A DNA stretch of 64,000 nt from Sphingobacterium sp. BN32 (GCF_030503615.1 NZ_CP129963.1:2666001-2730000), one strand, 5' to 3'. Counted from the first letter of the stretch, positions 43,471-53,562 are shown. A program made the numbers and translations. The notes: generated by a model not told the origin, from the letters alone.

Positions 43471-44364
43471 ATGAAAGAACTGTCAATAGCGGTGTATGGG
43501 CGCGAGTTCAATCAATCGGTCATTGGATACGTTGTAGAACTTTTCACCTATTTACGCGAAAGAAATGTTCAGGTTTATATCTACCAAGATTTCCACACTT
43601 TCTTAAAGAAGCTGTGCAAAGTAGATTTTAAATTCAAGAAGTTCAAGACACACAAGGACTTACCCAAGGACATCTCTTTTATGCTTAGTTTGGGTGGCGA
43701 TGGCACCATGCTTTCAGCGGCAACCCTCATTGCTGACTCGGGAATTCCGATTGCCGGTATCAACTTCGGCCGCTTGGGTTTTCTAGCGAACATCTCGAAG
43801 AATAAAATAGAAGATGCTTTAGACCAGATTCTGAATAATCAATATACTGTTCAACCGCGTGCTTTGTTACAAGTGGAGAGCTCGGATGGAACCTTAAAAG
43901 CAGGACTTTCCAATGCGCTAAATGACATCACGGTGTTCCGCTATGATTCTTCTGCGATGATTACCGTGCATGCTGTTTTGAATGGTGAGTTGTTGAACAG
44001 CTATTGGTCCGATGGATTGATCATTGCGACACCGACAGGATCAACTGCCTATTCCTTAAGCTGTGGCGGCCCTATTATTATGCCGGGCAGTGGCAATTTT
44101 GTGATTACGCCAGTATCCCCTCATAATCTAAATGTTCGCCCGATCGTTGTTTCCGAAGATATGGAGCTCCGCCTGAACATCGAAAGCCGTACGGAGAAGT
44201 ATATCGTTAGCTGCGATTCCAAAAGTTATACCCTATCAACCAAGACCAGTCTGCTGATTACAAAAGCGCCGTATCATGTGAACCTGATCCGTCTGAAAGA
44301 CGATCAGTATTTTGGTATTTTGCGCGAGAAATTGCTTTGGGGCATCGACGTCCGCAACTATTAA
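43471..44364 (+). CDS. nadK: NAD kinase
   Basis: A 297-residue ATP-NAD kinase making NADP+. The catalytic GGDGTML motif is near residue 75, INFGRLGFLANI follows, and the NAD-binding segment SDGLIIATPTGSTAYSLSCGGPI is near residue 185. Length and motifs are standard. It lies between the CBS gene and uppS. Confidence 0.96.
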   Translation: MKELSIAVYGREFNQSVIGYVVELFTYLRERNVQVYIYQDFHTFLKKLCKVDFKFKKFKTHKDLPKDISFMLSLGGDGTMLSAATLIADSGIPIAGINFGRLGFLANISKNKIEDALDQILNNQYTVQPRALLQVESSDGTLKAGLSNALNDITVFRYDSSAMITVHAVLNGELLNSYWSDGLIIATPTGSTAYSLSCGGPIIMPGSGNFVITPVSPHNLNVRPIVVSEDMELRLNIESRTEKYIVSCDSKSYTLSTKTSLLITKAPYHVNLIRLKDDQYFGILREKLLWGIDVRNY

Positions 44365-44705
44365 TTATTAGCTTAACCTGCTTTTAACGTTATTTTAAGT
44401 GTTAGGATTGCGGTAAAACCTGTATCTTTACGAAAATTTGTCAGACTTTGAAACCACGAGAGGCTTATACGGCAGCATGTTACAGCACGACTAGCAACTT
44501 AGATCGCCCAGCATCTGTTTGGGTTCATGTTGTTTTTGCCCCTTCGCAACCTCATCTTTCAGACAGCAAAACACCGCCCTTTTTATTGCATTCGAATTGC
44601 TTTCAGCCTTTTTTTGAAGGGTCTGTGCAATCATCGACAGTATAAAATGGGTAACAGCGATTTCATGCCAACTGTGCGCCGGAATCGTTAAATGTAAATT
44701 AACAA
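44365..44705. other. 341-bp gap between nadK and uppS without a convincing gene
   Basis: The only frames are a 65-codon TTG-start plus frame and an 81-codon minus frame that crosses the uppS start; neither has a credible composition. In relatives I expect a membrane-protein gene (DUF6089 type) at this place, so the gap may be a deletion scar. No clear promoter match beyond TATCTTTA near 44425. Confidence 0.5.
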
Positions 44706-45443
44706 ATGGACTATAAAGAAAATATAGACAAATCAAACCTACCCAAGCATATCGCCATCATTATGGATGGTAATGGCCGCTGGGCGAAGGAGAAAGGCGA
44801 GCTACGCGTATTTGGTCACCGCAATGGCGTCACTGCGGTTCGCGAAGCCTTAGAAGCCGCTGTAGAGATTGGCATTTCCTACCTTACCTTATATGCTTTT
44901 TCTACTGAAAACTGGAATAGACCTCAGTTCGAAGTAGATGCTTTAATGGAATTACTGGTTGACTCCTTAAATAAAGAGTTACCTACCTTTCAAAAGAACA
45001 ATATCCGTGTAAATACGATTGGTCGTATGGCGGACCTACCGTCGCATTGCCAAGTGACCTTGCAAAGTACGGTAGACCAAACGAAAGACAACGATGGTTG
45101 CACATTGACCCTAGCCTTAAGTTATGGCTCGCGCCAAGAAATATTAGATGCTACGAAAGCAATTGCAGCCAAAGTACAGTCGGGCGAAATGAGCCTCGAC
45201 GATATCAACGAGCAAACTTTCGGCGAAAATCTATATACCAAGGCTATTCCCGATCCGGAGATGATGATTAGAACAAGCGGTGAGCAGCGCATCAGCAATT
45301 ATATGTTGTGGCAGCTTGCCTATACCGAACTCTTCTTTCTACCCATCATGTGGCCCGAATTCTCTAGAGAACACCTATTTGAATGCATCTACTTGTATCA
45401 AAATAGAGAAAGAAGATTTGGGAAAACTAGTGAACAATTATAA
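44706..45443 (+). CDS. uppS: Isoprenyl transferase (undecaprenyl-PP synthase)
   Basis: A 245-residue cis-prenyltransferase making the lipid carrier for cell wall and O-antigen. Signatures are HIAIIMDGNGRWAKEKG near residue 17 with the catalytic Asp, FGHRNGV, YAFSTENWNRP, and RTSGEQRISNYMLWQLAYTE near residue 190. It precedes bamA, a common order in Bacteroidota. Confidence 0.96.
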   Translation: MDYKENIDKSNLPKHIAIIMDGNGRWAKEKGELRVFGHRNGVTAVREALEAAVEIGISYLTLYAFSTENWNRPQFEVDALMELLVDSLNKELPTFQKNNIRVNTIGRMADLPSHCQVTLQSTVDQTKDNDGCTLTLALSYGSRQEILDATKAIAAKVQSGEMSLDDINEQTFGENLYTKAIPDPEMMIRTSGEQRISNYMLWQLAYTELFFLPIMWPEFSREHLFECIYLYQNRERRFGKTSEQL

Positions 45444-45563
45444 GAAATCATTACTTTTGCAACATTTTGATTTTGGCGCTGTTAAAGCCCTAATTTCGTA
45501 ATATTTCTTTTAACAAAAATTAACAAGACTTTGCTGTACTTTAGCAGACATAATAAAGAGTAG

Positions 45564-48137
45564 ATGAAGCATAAAATTAAACTTACCTTATTACTGACCA
45601 TATTCTTATTAAATTTTGCGCATGCGCAGATCCCTGGCAACCGCCCGCTAAATTTAAATAACCGAAACGACATCAGTGCATTAGAACCAAAGAGTTATGT
45701 GATCGGCGGGATTGAGGTTAAAGGAGCTCAGTATTTGGATAAGGACGTATTGATTACTATTTCACGCCTTACAGTTGGAGAATACATCGAGGTTCCGAGT
45801 GAACAAACAGCCAACGTTATTAAGTTTTTAATGGATCAAAACTTATTCGAGGATGTTCAGCTTTATGCTACCAGAATTCAAGACGAAACGATCTTTTTAG
45901 AAATCCGCGTTGTCGAACGTCCGAGATTGACCCGCGTCGATCTTAATGGTTTGAGCAAAAGCCAGACAGAGGAAGTTCGCAAGCGTTTAAACGCAAATAC
46001 AGGGAAGATTGTAAACGAAAATTTGCTTCAAACAACGAAGAATACGATCGAGAAATTTCTACGTGAGAAATCGTATTTATACCCAGAAATAAAAATTACA
46101 ACCAAAAAAGACTCTGCACAAAGCAATAACGAAATTGTTGTAGTCGATGTAGAGCGTAATAAAAAGATTAAAGTTAGAAAAGTTGAGTTCGAAGGAAACG
46201 AAGAATTCAGCGACAAGCAATTGCGCAAGTACCTAAAAGGTGTAAAACCTAGAGCTTGGTTCCGTGTATTTGGTCCTGGAAAATTCAAGGAAGACAAATA
46301 CGAAGAGGCTAAGGAAAAGCTAGTTGCTAAGATGCAAGATAAAGGATACCGTGATGCACAGATCTTAAAGGATAGTGTTTATCGTTATGACAATAACGAG
46401 GTTGCTATTGATTTCGACATCTACGAAGGTCCTAAATACTATGTTGGTAATATCGATTGGGCAGGAAACGCGAAGTACAAAGACTCGGTTTTGAATATCT
46501 TATTAGGCATTCAAAAAGGCGATGTATATAGCGAGGAGAAATTGAACTCTAAGCTTTCGGGTCCTACAAGAAACTCAGATGATATTGCTGCAATCTATCA
46601 AAACGACGGTTATTTAACTTTCAACGTTCAACCGGTTATCAAACGTATCTACCAAGACACGGTGGATATCGAGATACAGATGTTTGAAGGTAAACAATAT
46701 ACAATCAACAATGTAATCCTGAAAGGTAACGACGTAACGAATGACCGTGTTGTTCTTCGTTCGATCTACTCTAAGCCAGGTCAAAAATACTCTCGTGAGT
46801 TATTAGTGCGTTCTGTACGTGAGATTTCACAATTAGGAATGTTTGATGAGCAGAAGGTTACTCCTATGCCGACAAACTTAAACTATGAAGAGGGTACGAC
46901 CGATATCGAATTTACTGTTGCTGAAAAACCTTCTGACCAGGTGGAGCTATCCGGTGGTTATGGTGCAGGACAAGTAATCGGTACTTTAGGTTTAACATTT
47001 AACAACTTCTCGACGAGCAATTTCTTTAAGAAAGAGGCTTGGAAGCCACTTCCTCGTGGAGATGGACAGAAATTAAGTATTCGTGGTCAGACTTCGGGAA
47101 AACGCTATCAATCGTATAGCTTCTCCTTCTCAGAGCCTTGGTTAGGTGGTAAGAAACCAATCTATTTTGGATTGAGTGCTTATATCTCTAACTCGCAATC
47201 CCAATACTATAATCCGCAGACTGGACGTTATGAGGGATATGAAAACAACCCTAAGATTCAAATGCACGGGGTGACAGCGACCTTAGGTAAGCGTTTGCAA
47301 TGGCCGGATAACTATTTCCAGATTAACAGTTCCTTATCTTACCAACGTTATAACTTAGAGAACTACGGAAACTACTTCTTATTCTCTAATGGTACTGCGA
47401 CGAACATCAACTTTACACAAGAGATCAGTAGAAACTCGATTGATGCACCTATCTACCCTACTTCGGGTTCGCACTTGAAATTCAGCGTGCAGTTAACTCC
47501 TCCTTACTCGGCATGGAACAATATTGACTACGCAACAGCGCCAGACAACGAGAAATACAAATGGACAGAGTATCACAAGTGGAAGTTTGATTCGCAATGG
47601 TACACGAAGATTGTAGGTAAATTGGTATTGAAAACACAAGCACAGTTTGGTTACTTAGGCAGCTATGGAGATAGAACACCAACTTCACCATTTGAGCGTT
47701 TCAAATTAGGTGGTGATGGTATGCAAGGTTTCGACTTCTTACAAGGTTCAGAGATCATCGCGATGCGTGGATATGCAAACGGTACAATTATCCCTGCGAC
47801 GACAGGTAATAAGATGCAGGATATCGCTATCCAATCTGGTAGCCCGATTTATGCGAAATACCAAATCGAGCTTCGCCATCCGATCATGTTAAATGAGCAA
47901 GCAACTGTATTTGCTTTAGCATTTGCGGAAGCAGGTAACACGTGGAATAAGTTTGATGAAGTAAATCCGTTCAAGGTTCGTCGTTCGGTTGGTGTGGGTG
48001 CTCGTATCTTCTTACCTATCTTTGGTATGCTAGGTATTGACTATGGACATGCCTTAGATCCGATTCCAGGTCTTGTTGAATCTAGATGGAAACAAAACTT
48101 CACATTCAGTATCATCCAGAACATGGGAGGATTTTAA
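45564..48137 (+). CDS. bamA: Outer membrane assembly factor BamA
   Basis: An 857-residue Omp85 protein that inserts beta-barrels into the outer membrane. A signal peptide (about residues 1-22, ending FAHAQ) is followed by five POTRA domains (about 45-430) and a C-terminal 16-strand barrel. The conserved VRGY-type loop-6 motif appears as MRGYANGT near residue 737, and FGMLGIDYGHALD precedes a final strand ending in aromatic F-S-I..., as expected. Two Skp-like chaperone genes follow. Confidence 0.95.
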   Translation: MKHKIKLTLLLTIFLLNFAHAQIPGNRPLNLNNRNDISALEPKSYVIGGIEVKGAQYLDKDVLITISRLTVGEYIEVPSEQTANVIKFLMDQNLFEDVQLYATRIQDETIFLEIRVVERPRLTRVDLNGLSKSQTEEVRKRLNANTGKIVNENLLQTTKNTIEKFLREKSYLYPEIKITTKKDSAQSNNEIVVVDVERNKKIKVRKVEFEGNEEFSDKQLRKYLKGVKPRAWFRVFGPGKFKEDKYEEAKEKLVAKMQDKGYRDAQILKDSVYRYDNNEVAIDFDIYEGPKYYVGNIDWAGNAKYKDSVLNILLGIQKGDVYSEEKLNSKLSGPTRNSDDIAAIYQNDGYLTFNVQPVIKRIYQDTVDIEIQMFEGKQYTINNVILKGNDVTNDRVVLRSIYSKPGQKYSRELLVRSVREISQLGMFDEQKVTPMPTNLNYEEGTTDIEFTVAEKPSDQVELSGGYGAGQVIGTLGLTFNNFSTSNFFKKEAWKPLPRGDGQKLSIRGQTSGKRYQSYSFSFSEPWLGGKKPIYFGLSAYISNSQSQYYNPQTGRYEGYENNPKIQMHGVTATLGKRLQWPDNYFQINSSLSYQRYNLENYGNYFLFSNGTATNINFTQEISRNSIDAPIYPTSGSHLKFSVQLTPPYSAWNNIDYATAPDNEKYKWTEYHKWKFDSQWYTKIVGKLVLKTQAQFGYLGSYGDRTPTSPFERFKLGGDGMQGFDFLQGSEIIAMRGYANGTIIPATTGNKMQDIAIQSGSPIYAKYQIELRHPIMLNEQATVFALAFAEAGNTWNKFDEVNPFKVRRSVGVGARIFLPIFGMLGIDYGHALDPIPGLVESRWKQNFTFSIIQNMGGF

Positions 48138-48198
48138 GATTAAACTTTTTAGCACAATATTTGTCATAAACAAAGAAATGATTAAAATTTGTACCTCT

Positions 48199-48732
48199 AT
48201 GAAACGAATATTAGTATTAGTAGCTATGCTAGCCTTCATGGGCAGTGTATCATATGCGCAGAAATTGGCTTATGTGGATTCGGAATATGTGATGAAACAC
48301 ATCCCGGAATATACCAATGCTCAAAAGCAATTGGATAACTTATCACAGCAATGGCAAGCGGAAGTTGACAAGCAATACGCATCGATCGAGACATTGTATA
48401 AAGCTTACCAGAATGATGCTCCTCGTTTGAATGAGGACATGCGCAGACGTCGTGAAGACGAGATTGTAAATAAAGAGAAATCAGTTAAGGAGTTTCAACG
48501 CGGTAAATTCGGTATGGACGGTGAGTTGTTTCAACAACGCGAGAAGTTGATGAAGCCTATTCAAGACCGTGTTCAAAAAGCAATTCAAGACGTTGCGCGA
48601 GCTCAGCAATATGATTTCGTATTAGACAAACGTAGTGAAACATCCTTCCTTTACGCTAATCCAGCGATGGACAAAAGTAACGAGGTTATTACGAAATTAG
48701 GATTGAAGCCTAATGCATCCTTAGCGAACTAA
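48199..48732 (+). CDS. OmpH/Skp-family periplasmic chaperone 1
   Basis: A 177-residue exported protein. A signal peptide (MKRILVLVAMLAFMGSVSYA) is followed by the OmpH start AQKLAYVDSEYVMKHIPEY and a long coiled-coil (residues 45-130), then a compact C-terminal strand region. The frame is open further upstream but overlaps bamA, so ATG 48199 with its signal peptide is chosen. It should hold unfolded outer membrane proteins for BamA. Confidence 0.92.
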   Translation: MKRILVLVAMLAFMGSVSYAQKLAYVDSEYVMKHIPEYTNAQKQLDNLSQQWQAEVDKQYASIETLYKAYQNDAPRLNEDMRRRREDEIVNKEKSVKEFQRGKFGMDGELFQQREKLMKPIQDRVQKAIQDVARAQQYDFVLDKRSETSFLYANPAMDKSNEVITKLGLKPNASLAN

Positions 48733-48820
48733 GATTTTTTATTATTATTGTGTAACTAATTTTTAACTAGATAATTTAAAATAGCAAAAAACCTTATATC
48801 TCAGTATATAAGACATTAAC

Positions 48821-49387
48821 ATGAACAGCATGAAAAATTTATTGAAAAGTGTAGTAGTAGCATCAGGAGTTTTATTGGCGGCAAACACTGCAAGTGCGCA
48901 ACAAAAAATCGGACATATCAATACTGCAGAAATCGTACAGTCGACTCCAGAATTTCAAGCGGCAGAAGCACAAATGAAAACCTTAAGCGAAACAAAACAA
49001 AAAGAGCTTCAAGGAATGTATGCTGAATACCAAAAGAAACAAAACGACGCAAACGAGAAGTTGAGAAACAGAAGTGAAGCAAATAAAGAGTCTGTAGATG
49101 CAGAGGTTCAACAAATCGCTAACTCTATGCGTGAGATGGAAACTCGTATCCAAGATGTTCAACGTGTAGCACAAGAAGACATTGGTAAAAAACAACAAGA
49201 GCTTTACGCTCCTATCGAGCAAAAAGTATTCACTGCAATCAATGCAGTAGCTCAAGAAAAAGGTTATGCTTACGTGTTAGACGTTTCTAACGGTGGTATC
49301 CCTTACTTCGGTGGTGGTGATGACTTAACAGCGGATATCAAGAAAAAACTTGGAATTTCTGCAACAGCAACACCAGCTAAGAAATAA
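48821..49387 (+). CDS. OmpH/Skp-family periplasmic chaperone 2
   Basis: A 188-residue paralogue of the preceding gene product. The signal peptide runs to about residue 25 (ANTASAQ) and the mature part begins QKIGHINTAEIVQSTPEF, followed by a Lys/Glu/Gln-rich coiled coil with QQ repeats and C-terminal DDLTADIKKKLGI. Two tandem Skp-like genes after bamA is a common Bacteroidota layout. A strong terminator follows. Confidence 0.92.
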   Translation: MNSMKNLLKSVVVASGVLLAANTASAQQKIGHINTAEIVQSTPEFQAAEAQMKTLSETKQKELQGMYAEYQKKQNDANEKLRNRSEANKESVDAEVQQIANSMREMETRIQDVQRVAQEDIGKKQQELYAPIEQKVFTAINAVAQEKGYAYVLDVSNGGIPYFGGGDDLTADIKKKLGISATATPAKK

Positions 49388-49410
49388 GTATTAAGAACTT
49401 ATTGAAATTA

Positions 49411-49450
49411 AAAAGAGGTCTGTATCAAATTGATGCAGACCTCTTTTTTT
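49411..49450 (+). terminator. Terminator of the uppS-bamA-ompH run
   Basis: Twelve-base-pair stem AAAAGAGGTCTG / CAGACCTCTTTT with a T run. The loop contains TATCAAATTGATG, which can itself pair partly. A run of seven G follows at 49451. Confidence 0.88.
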
Positions 49451-49468
49451 GGGGGGGTATAATGATCG

Positions 49469-51172
49469 TTAAAGATTTTGCTTTTTCATTTCCTCCATGG
49501 CGTAATTGGCCGCTCTTGCGGTTAAAGCCATAAAGGTGAGCGAAGGGTTTTGTGTCCCGGTGGAAGTCATAGCTGCACCGTCCGTTACGAATACGTTCTT
49601 GCAAAGATGCATCTGATTCCATTTATTGAGGATGGAGGTCTTCGGATCATTGCCCATCCTTGCTCCTCCCATTTCGTGGATATCGAGCCCCGGATTCTGC
49701 TGACTATTGTTCTTATAGATATTCTTGGCACCAATGTATTTTAACATCTCAGAAGCTTGATTATGGAAGTCCTCCATGCTCTTCTGGTCATTGTCATCAT
49801 ATTGAACAGCCGTGATGAGTTGCGGCATTCCGAACTTATCTTTTTTATCATCGCTTAGACGAACGTGATTGCTCTCTTTCGGGATGGTCTCTCCCTGCAT
49901 CATCATGCTTATCCCCCATCCGCCAACTTCGCTTAAACTATCTTTGAAATCTGCGCCTACTTGCATTTCCGACGGCACCCCCCGGCGGCGATAGGCCGAG
50001 AAGAAGGAAGCATAGCCACGTAGGAAGTCTGTTTCTTGTTTTTTGACATTTCGGAAATTAGGAATGATAGGCTGCGTCGGTCTCCGCCCATAGTAATACT
50101 GGTCTTCGAAGCCCTCGATACTACCACCTACGCTTCCTAAATAGTTGTGGAAGGCGATGTATTTCCCTAAGACACCGCTGTCATTACCTAAGCCGTTCGG
50201 GAAACGAGCGGACTTGGAGTTCAACAGAATGAGATTGCTCGCCAGGGCGGATGCATTCAAGAAGATGACTTTGGCTTTGTATTCAGTCGATTCGAGAGTC
50301 TCAGCGTCTATGACACGTACGCCGGAGGCCTTCTGCGTATTTTCATCATAAAGAATGGACTCTACGATAGCATTGGGCTTTAAGGTCATATTACCTGTTT
50401 TCTGTGCCCAAGGCAACGTGGAAGCATTCGAGCTAAAGTATCCTCCAAATGGACAGCCGCGTTGGCACATGGTCCTGTTTTGGCATTGTGTCCTTCCCTG
50501 TTGAATATGTATAGGTTGCGGCGATGAAATATGCGCACAGCGCCCTGAAATAACTTGTCGGTCTGGATATTTAGCAGGGATCTTCTGCTGAATCATTTTT
50601 TCTACAGCATTCAGGTCGAAAGCTGGGAGAAACTCCCCATCGGGCATTGCCGCATTGCCATCGCGATTGCCAGAGACGCCGATAAACTTCTCGACGTAGC
50701 TATACCAAGGCGCAATATCCTTATAACGTATCGGCCAGTCTACCGCAAAGCCATCACGGGCGGGCCCTTCGAAATCAAAATCGCTCCAGCGCTGTACTTG
50801 TCGCGCCCAGGTCAATGACTTGCCACCAACCTGATAGCTGCGAATCCAGTCGAATGGATGCTCTTGTATGTATTCTTGATCTTTGTCTTTCGTGAAGAAA
50901 TGCATAGCATCCTCTCGGAAAGCATAGCATTTTGAGGCAATAGGATTCTCTTGACGAACCGCATTACTAAGGGCATTATGATGTTCGAATTGCCAATAAT
51001 CTGTAAAGGCCGTGGGATAATCTTTGATGTGCTTAACGTCTCTACCCCGTTCTAGAACCAGCGTTTTGAATCCCTTTTCGCAGAATTCTTTCGCTGCCCA
51101 TCCTCCGGAAATACCCGAGCCAATGACAATTACATCAAACTGATTTGTTTCAGACTTCATGCTGTTTTTCAA
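49469..51172 (-). CDS. GMC-family oxidoreductase
   Basis: A 567-residue FAD flavoprotein related to gluconate/choline dehydrogenases. The FAD motif VIVIGSGISGGWAAKEFCEKG is near residue 18, and the C-terminal catalytic segment GGARMGNDPKTSILN with VTDGAAMTSTGTQNPSLTFM is present. A Cys-containing CQRGCPFGG segment (near residue 240) is typical of this subgroup. In many Bacteroidota a small gluconate 2-dehydrogenase subunit 3 gene is adjacent; none is seen here. No signal peptide is visible, so it is either cytoplasmic or exported with a partner. Substrate unknown. Confidence 0.87.
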   Translation of the reverse strand: MKNSMKSETNQFDVIVIGSGISGGWAAKEFCEKGFKTLVLERGRDVKHIKDYPTAFTDYWQFEHHNALSNAVRQENPIASKCYAFREDAMHFFTKDKDQEYIQEHPFDWIRSYQVGGKSLTWARQVQRWSDFDFEGPARDGFAVDWPIRYKDIAPWYSYVEKFIGVSGNRDGNAAMPDGEFLPAFDLNAVEKMIQQKIPAKYPDRQVISGRCAHISSPQPIHIQQGRTQCQNRTMCQRGCPFGGYFSSNASTLPWAQKTGNMTLKPNAIVESILYDENTQKASGVRVIDAETLESTEYKAKVIFLNASALASNLILLNSKSARFPNGLGNDSGVLGKYIAFHNYLGSVGGSIEGFEDQYYYGRRPTQPIIPNFRNVKKQETDFLRGYASFFSAYRRRGVPSEMQVGADFKDSLSEVGGWGISMMMQGETIPKESNHVRLSDDKKDKFGMPQLITAVQYDDNDQKSMEDFHNQASEMLKYIGAKNIYKNNSQQNPGLDIHEMGGARMGNDPKTSILNKWNQMHLCKNVFVTDGAAMTSTGTQNPSLTFMALTARAANYAMEEMKKQNL

Positions 51173-51388
51173 TAGATTGATAATGGAAAGAATCCATTAG
51201 TTGATTTTGGTTGCAAAGCGCAATTTACGAAAGACTAGGCATATTAATTAGGTTTTTGTGCGATTGAATTAATAATGTTATTTTGTAAGACAAGATATGA
51301 TAAACATTGATATTCTTATCCTATTGTGCCAATTGTTTTTAATGTTTCTAAATAATTTATTATGCATGCATAGTATAGTCGGTTTTTT

Positions 51389-51396
51389 TATCTTTG
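51389..51396 (+). promoter_or_regulatory. -7 box (TATCTTTG) of the Fe-S gene pair
   Basis: Perfect TAnnTTTG match 20 nt upstream of the ATG at 51417. The 244-bp gap before it has no other clear element. Confidence 0.5.
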
Positions 51397-51416
51397 TTAT
51401 ACCTAATTTGTAAACT

Positions 51417-52709
51417 ATGATAGGTCAGATATTGTTCGGCGTCTTATTAATAGCGTCTCTCATTCTATTCTTCATCAATGCGAAAAAGATTTACCGCAAC
51501 ATTAAGTTGGGCAAGTCGGTCAATCGTTTTGATCGGCCTTCGGAGCGATTGAAGACGATGCTCTTAGTCGCTTTCGGTCAGAAAAAGATGTTTAAGCGAC
51601 CGATTCCAGCATTGCTACACTTGTTTGTATATGTTGGGTTCTGTATTATCAACATCGAAATGTTGGAGATCGTGATTGATGGGCTATTCGGTACACACCG
51701 GGTATTCTCCTTCATGGGCGGCTTTTACAACTTCCTGATCTATGCATTTGAGCTATTGGCATTTTCCGTTCTATTAGGCTGCGTGATCTTCTTTATCCGC
51801 AGAAACTTCTTAAAACTGAAGCGCTTAAATCAGTCGGAATTAAATAACTGGCCGAAAACAGATGCAAACCTGATCCTGACTGCGGAGATCTTATTAATGG
51901 CGGCTTTCTTGTTCATGAATGCTGCAGATCAAAAGCTTCAGGCACTAGGCGCAGAGCATTATCATATTGCTGGTGCTTTTCCAGTGAGTTCTTATTTAGT
52001 CAATCTATTACCCAATGAGGTCAGTAGCTTGATATTGATCGAGCGCTTTTGCTGGTGGTTCCATATCATCGGAGTATTTGCGTTCTTGAATTACTTACCG
52101 ATTTCTAAACACTTGCATATCCTTCTTGCATTCCCTAACACGTATTTTACACGTTTGGAACCAAAAGGGAAGTTCGACAATATGCCTTCAGTAACCGAAG
52201 AAGTGAAGGTGATGTTGGATCCGTCGCTCCCTCCTCCTACTGGCGAGCCTAGCCGTTTCGGTGTGAAGGATGCCTTGGATCTGACCTGGAAAAACCTACT
52301 GGACGCTTACACCTGTACTGAATGCGGACGTTGTACATCTTCCTGTCCGGCAAACATCACCGGAAAGTTGCTATCACCACGTAAGATCATGATGGACACC
52401 AGAGACCGTATTGAGGAGATTGGCAAGAACATCGATAAGAATGGAAGCTTCCAGGACGATGGAAAAGCTTTATTGGACAACTATATCACTAGGGAGGAAA
52501 TATGGGCTTGTACAAGCTGTAATGCTTGCGTGGAGCAATGTCCAGTCAACATCAATCCGCTAGAGATCATTATTGGCTTGAGACAGTACGCGGTGATGGA
52601 AGAATCACAAGCACCATCGAGTGTAAACAATATGCTTTCGAATTTGGAGAACAACGGCGCGCCTTGGAAATATTCACAGGCTGACCGCGCTAATTGGACA
52701 AATCAATAA
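51417..52709 (+). CDS. Membrane-bound 4Fe-4S protein (HdrC/DsrK-like electron carrier)
   Basis: A 430-residue protein with about five to six membrane segments in residues 1-240 (for example ILFGVLLIASLILFFINA and LLGCVIFFIRRN) followed by a cytoplasmic ferredoxin-like domain. Two 4Fe-4S motifs are clear: CTECGRCTSSCP near residue 300 and CTSCNACVEQCP near residue 365. The layout matches NarI/HdrC-like membrane electron carriers used with CCG-domain proteins. It is cotranscribed with the next gene (12 bp apart). The redox partner is unknown; menaquinone is a reasonable guess. Confidence 0.87.
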   Translation: MIGQILFGVLLIASLILFFINAKKIYRNIKLGKSVNRFDRPSERLKTMLLVAFGQKKMFKRPIPALLHLFVYVGFCIINIEMLEIVIDGLFGTHRVFSFMGGFYNFLIYAFELLAFSVLLGCVIFFIRRNFLKLKRLNQSELNNWPKTDANLILTAEILLMAAFLFMNAADQKLQALGAEHYHIAGAFPVSSYLVNLLPNEVSSLILIERFCWWFHIIGVFAFLNYLPISKHLHILLAFPNTYFTRLEPKGKFDNMPSVTEEVKVMLDPSLPPPTGEPSRFGVKDALDLTWKNLLDAYTCTECGRCTSSCPANITGKLLSPRKIMMDTRDRIEEIGKNIDKNGSFQDDGKALLDNYITREEIWACTSCNACVEQCPVNINPLEIIIGLRQYAVMEESQAPSSVNNMLSNLENNGAPWKYSQADRANWTNQ

Positions 52710-52721
52710 GAAGAATTTAAC

Positions 52722-53516
52722 ATGGAAAATAATATACATATCCCTACGGTCGCTGAGTTATTAGCAAAAGGAGAATCACCGGACTTATTGTTCTGGGTTG
52801 GATGTGCGGGGAGCTTCGATGAGCGCGCTCAACGGATTACGAGAGACATCTGTAAGATTTTACATCATGTGGGTATTAAATACGCCATCCTCGGAACGGA
52901 AGAGAGCTGTACCGGCGACCCTGCAAAGCGCGCGGGCAATGAGTTCTTATTCCAAATGCAGGCCATGATGAACATTGATCTGTTGAATGGCTATGAGATT
53001 AAAAAGATCGTCACAGCATGTCCACATTGCTTTAATACTTTAAAGAACGAGTATCCTAGTTTGGGCGGTAATTATGAGGTTATTCACCATTCCCAGCTTA
53101 TACAATCGTTGATTGATGAAGGAAAACTGAAGCCTGCTGACGGACATGAGTTCAAAGGAAAGAAGATTACCTTTCATGACCCTTGCTATTTAGGCCGTGC
53201 GAATGATGTATATGAGGCCCCTAGAAGAGCACTGGAGGTATTGGATGCTGACTTGGTCGAATTGAAGCGTTGTAAGGCTAATGGGCTTTGCTGTGGTGCT
53301 GGTGGTGCGCAGATGTTTAAAGAGCCGGAGAAAGGCGATAAAGATGTCAACGTAGAACGTATCGAGGACGTCATAGAAAGTCAAGCATCGGTGGTAGCTG
53401 CGGCTTGTCCATTCTGTATGACGATGTTGCGCGACGGCGTCAAGGTTAAAGAAAAAGAACAAGAAATTCAAGTCTTGGATATTGCGGAGATTACCGTCAA
53501 AGCAAATAAGATCTAA
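52722..53516 (+). CDS. CCG-domain (HdrB/LldE-like) Fe-S protein
   Basis: A 264-residue cytoplasmic protein with two cysteine-rich CCG-type domains. The first has GCAGSFDERAQ and TACPHCFNTLKNEYPSL, the second DPCYLGRANDVYEAPR, NGLCCGAGGAQMF and CPFCMTML. This family binds noncubane 4Fe-4S clusters in heterodisulfide reductase and lactate/glycolate oxidases. Paired with the membrane 4Fe-4S protein upstream, it suggests a quinone-linked thiol or hydroxy-acid redox unit. Confidence 0.88.
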   Translation: MENNIHIPTVAELLAKGESPDLLFWVGCAGSFDERAQRITRDICKILHHVGIKYAILGTEESCTGDPAKRAGNEFLFQMQAMMNIDLLNGYEIKKIVTACPHCFNTLKNEYPSLGGNYEVIHHSQLIQSLIDEGKLKPADGHEFKGKKITFHDPCYLGRANDVYEAPRRALEVLDADLVELKRCKANGLCCGAGGAQMFKEPEKGDKDVNVERIEDVIESQASVVAAACPFCMTMLRDGVKVKEKEQEIQVLDIAEITVKANKI

Positions 53517-53531
53517 GATAAATCGCATAAT

Positions 53532-53562
53532 AAAAAAGCCTTGCACGATGCAAGGCTTTTTT
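53532..53562. terminator. Bidirectional terminator between the CCG gene and tRNA-Leu
   Basis: Stem AAAAAGCCTTGC / GCAAGGCTTTTT with a 4-6 nt loop, A run on one side and T run on the other, serving both convergent transcripts. Confidence 0.85.

Noticed and set aside
44448..44645. 65-codon plus-strand frame between nadK and uppS
   Set aside because: It starts with TTG, has odd composition, and no homology could be recognised.
48073..48198. Extension of the first OmpH gene into bamA
   Set aside because: The in-frame signal peptide starts at 48199; upstream codons overlap the bamA end.
49451..49457. G7 run after the ompH terminator as a G-quadruplex or slippage site
   Set aside because: A single G run cannot form an intramolecular quadruplex, and it lies in a non-coding stretch.
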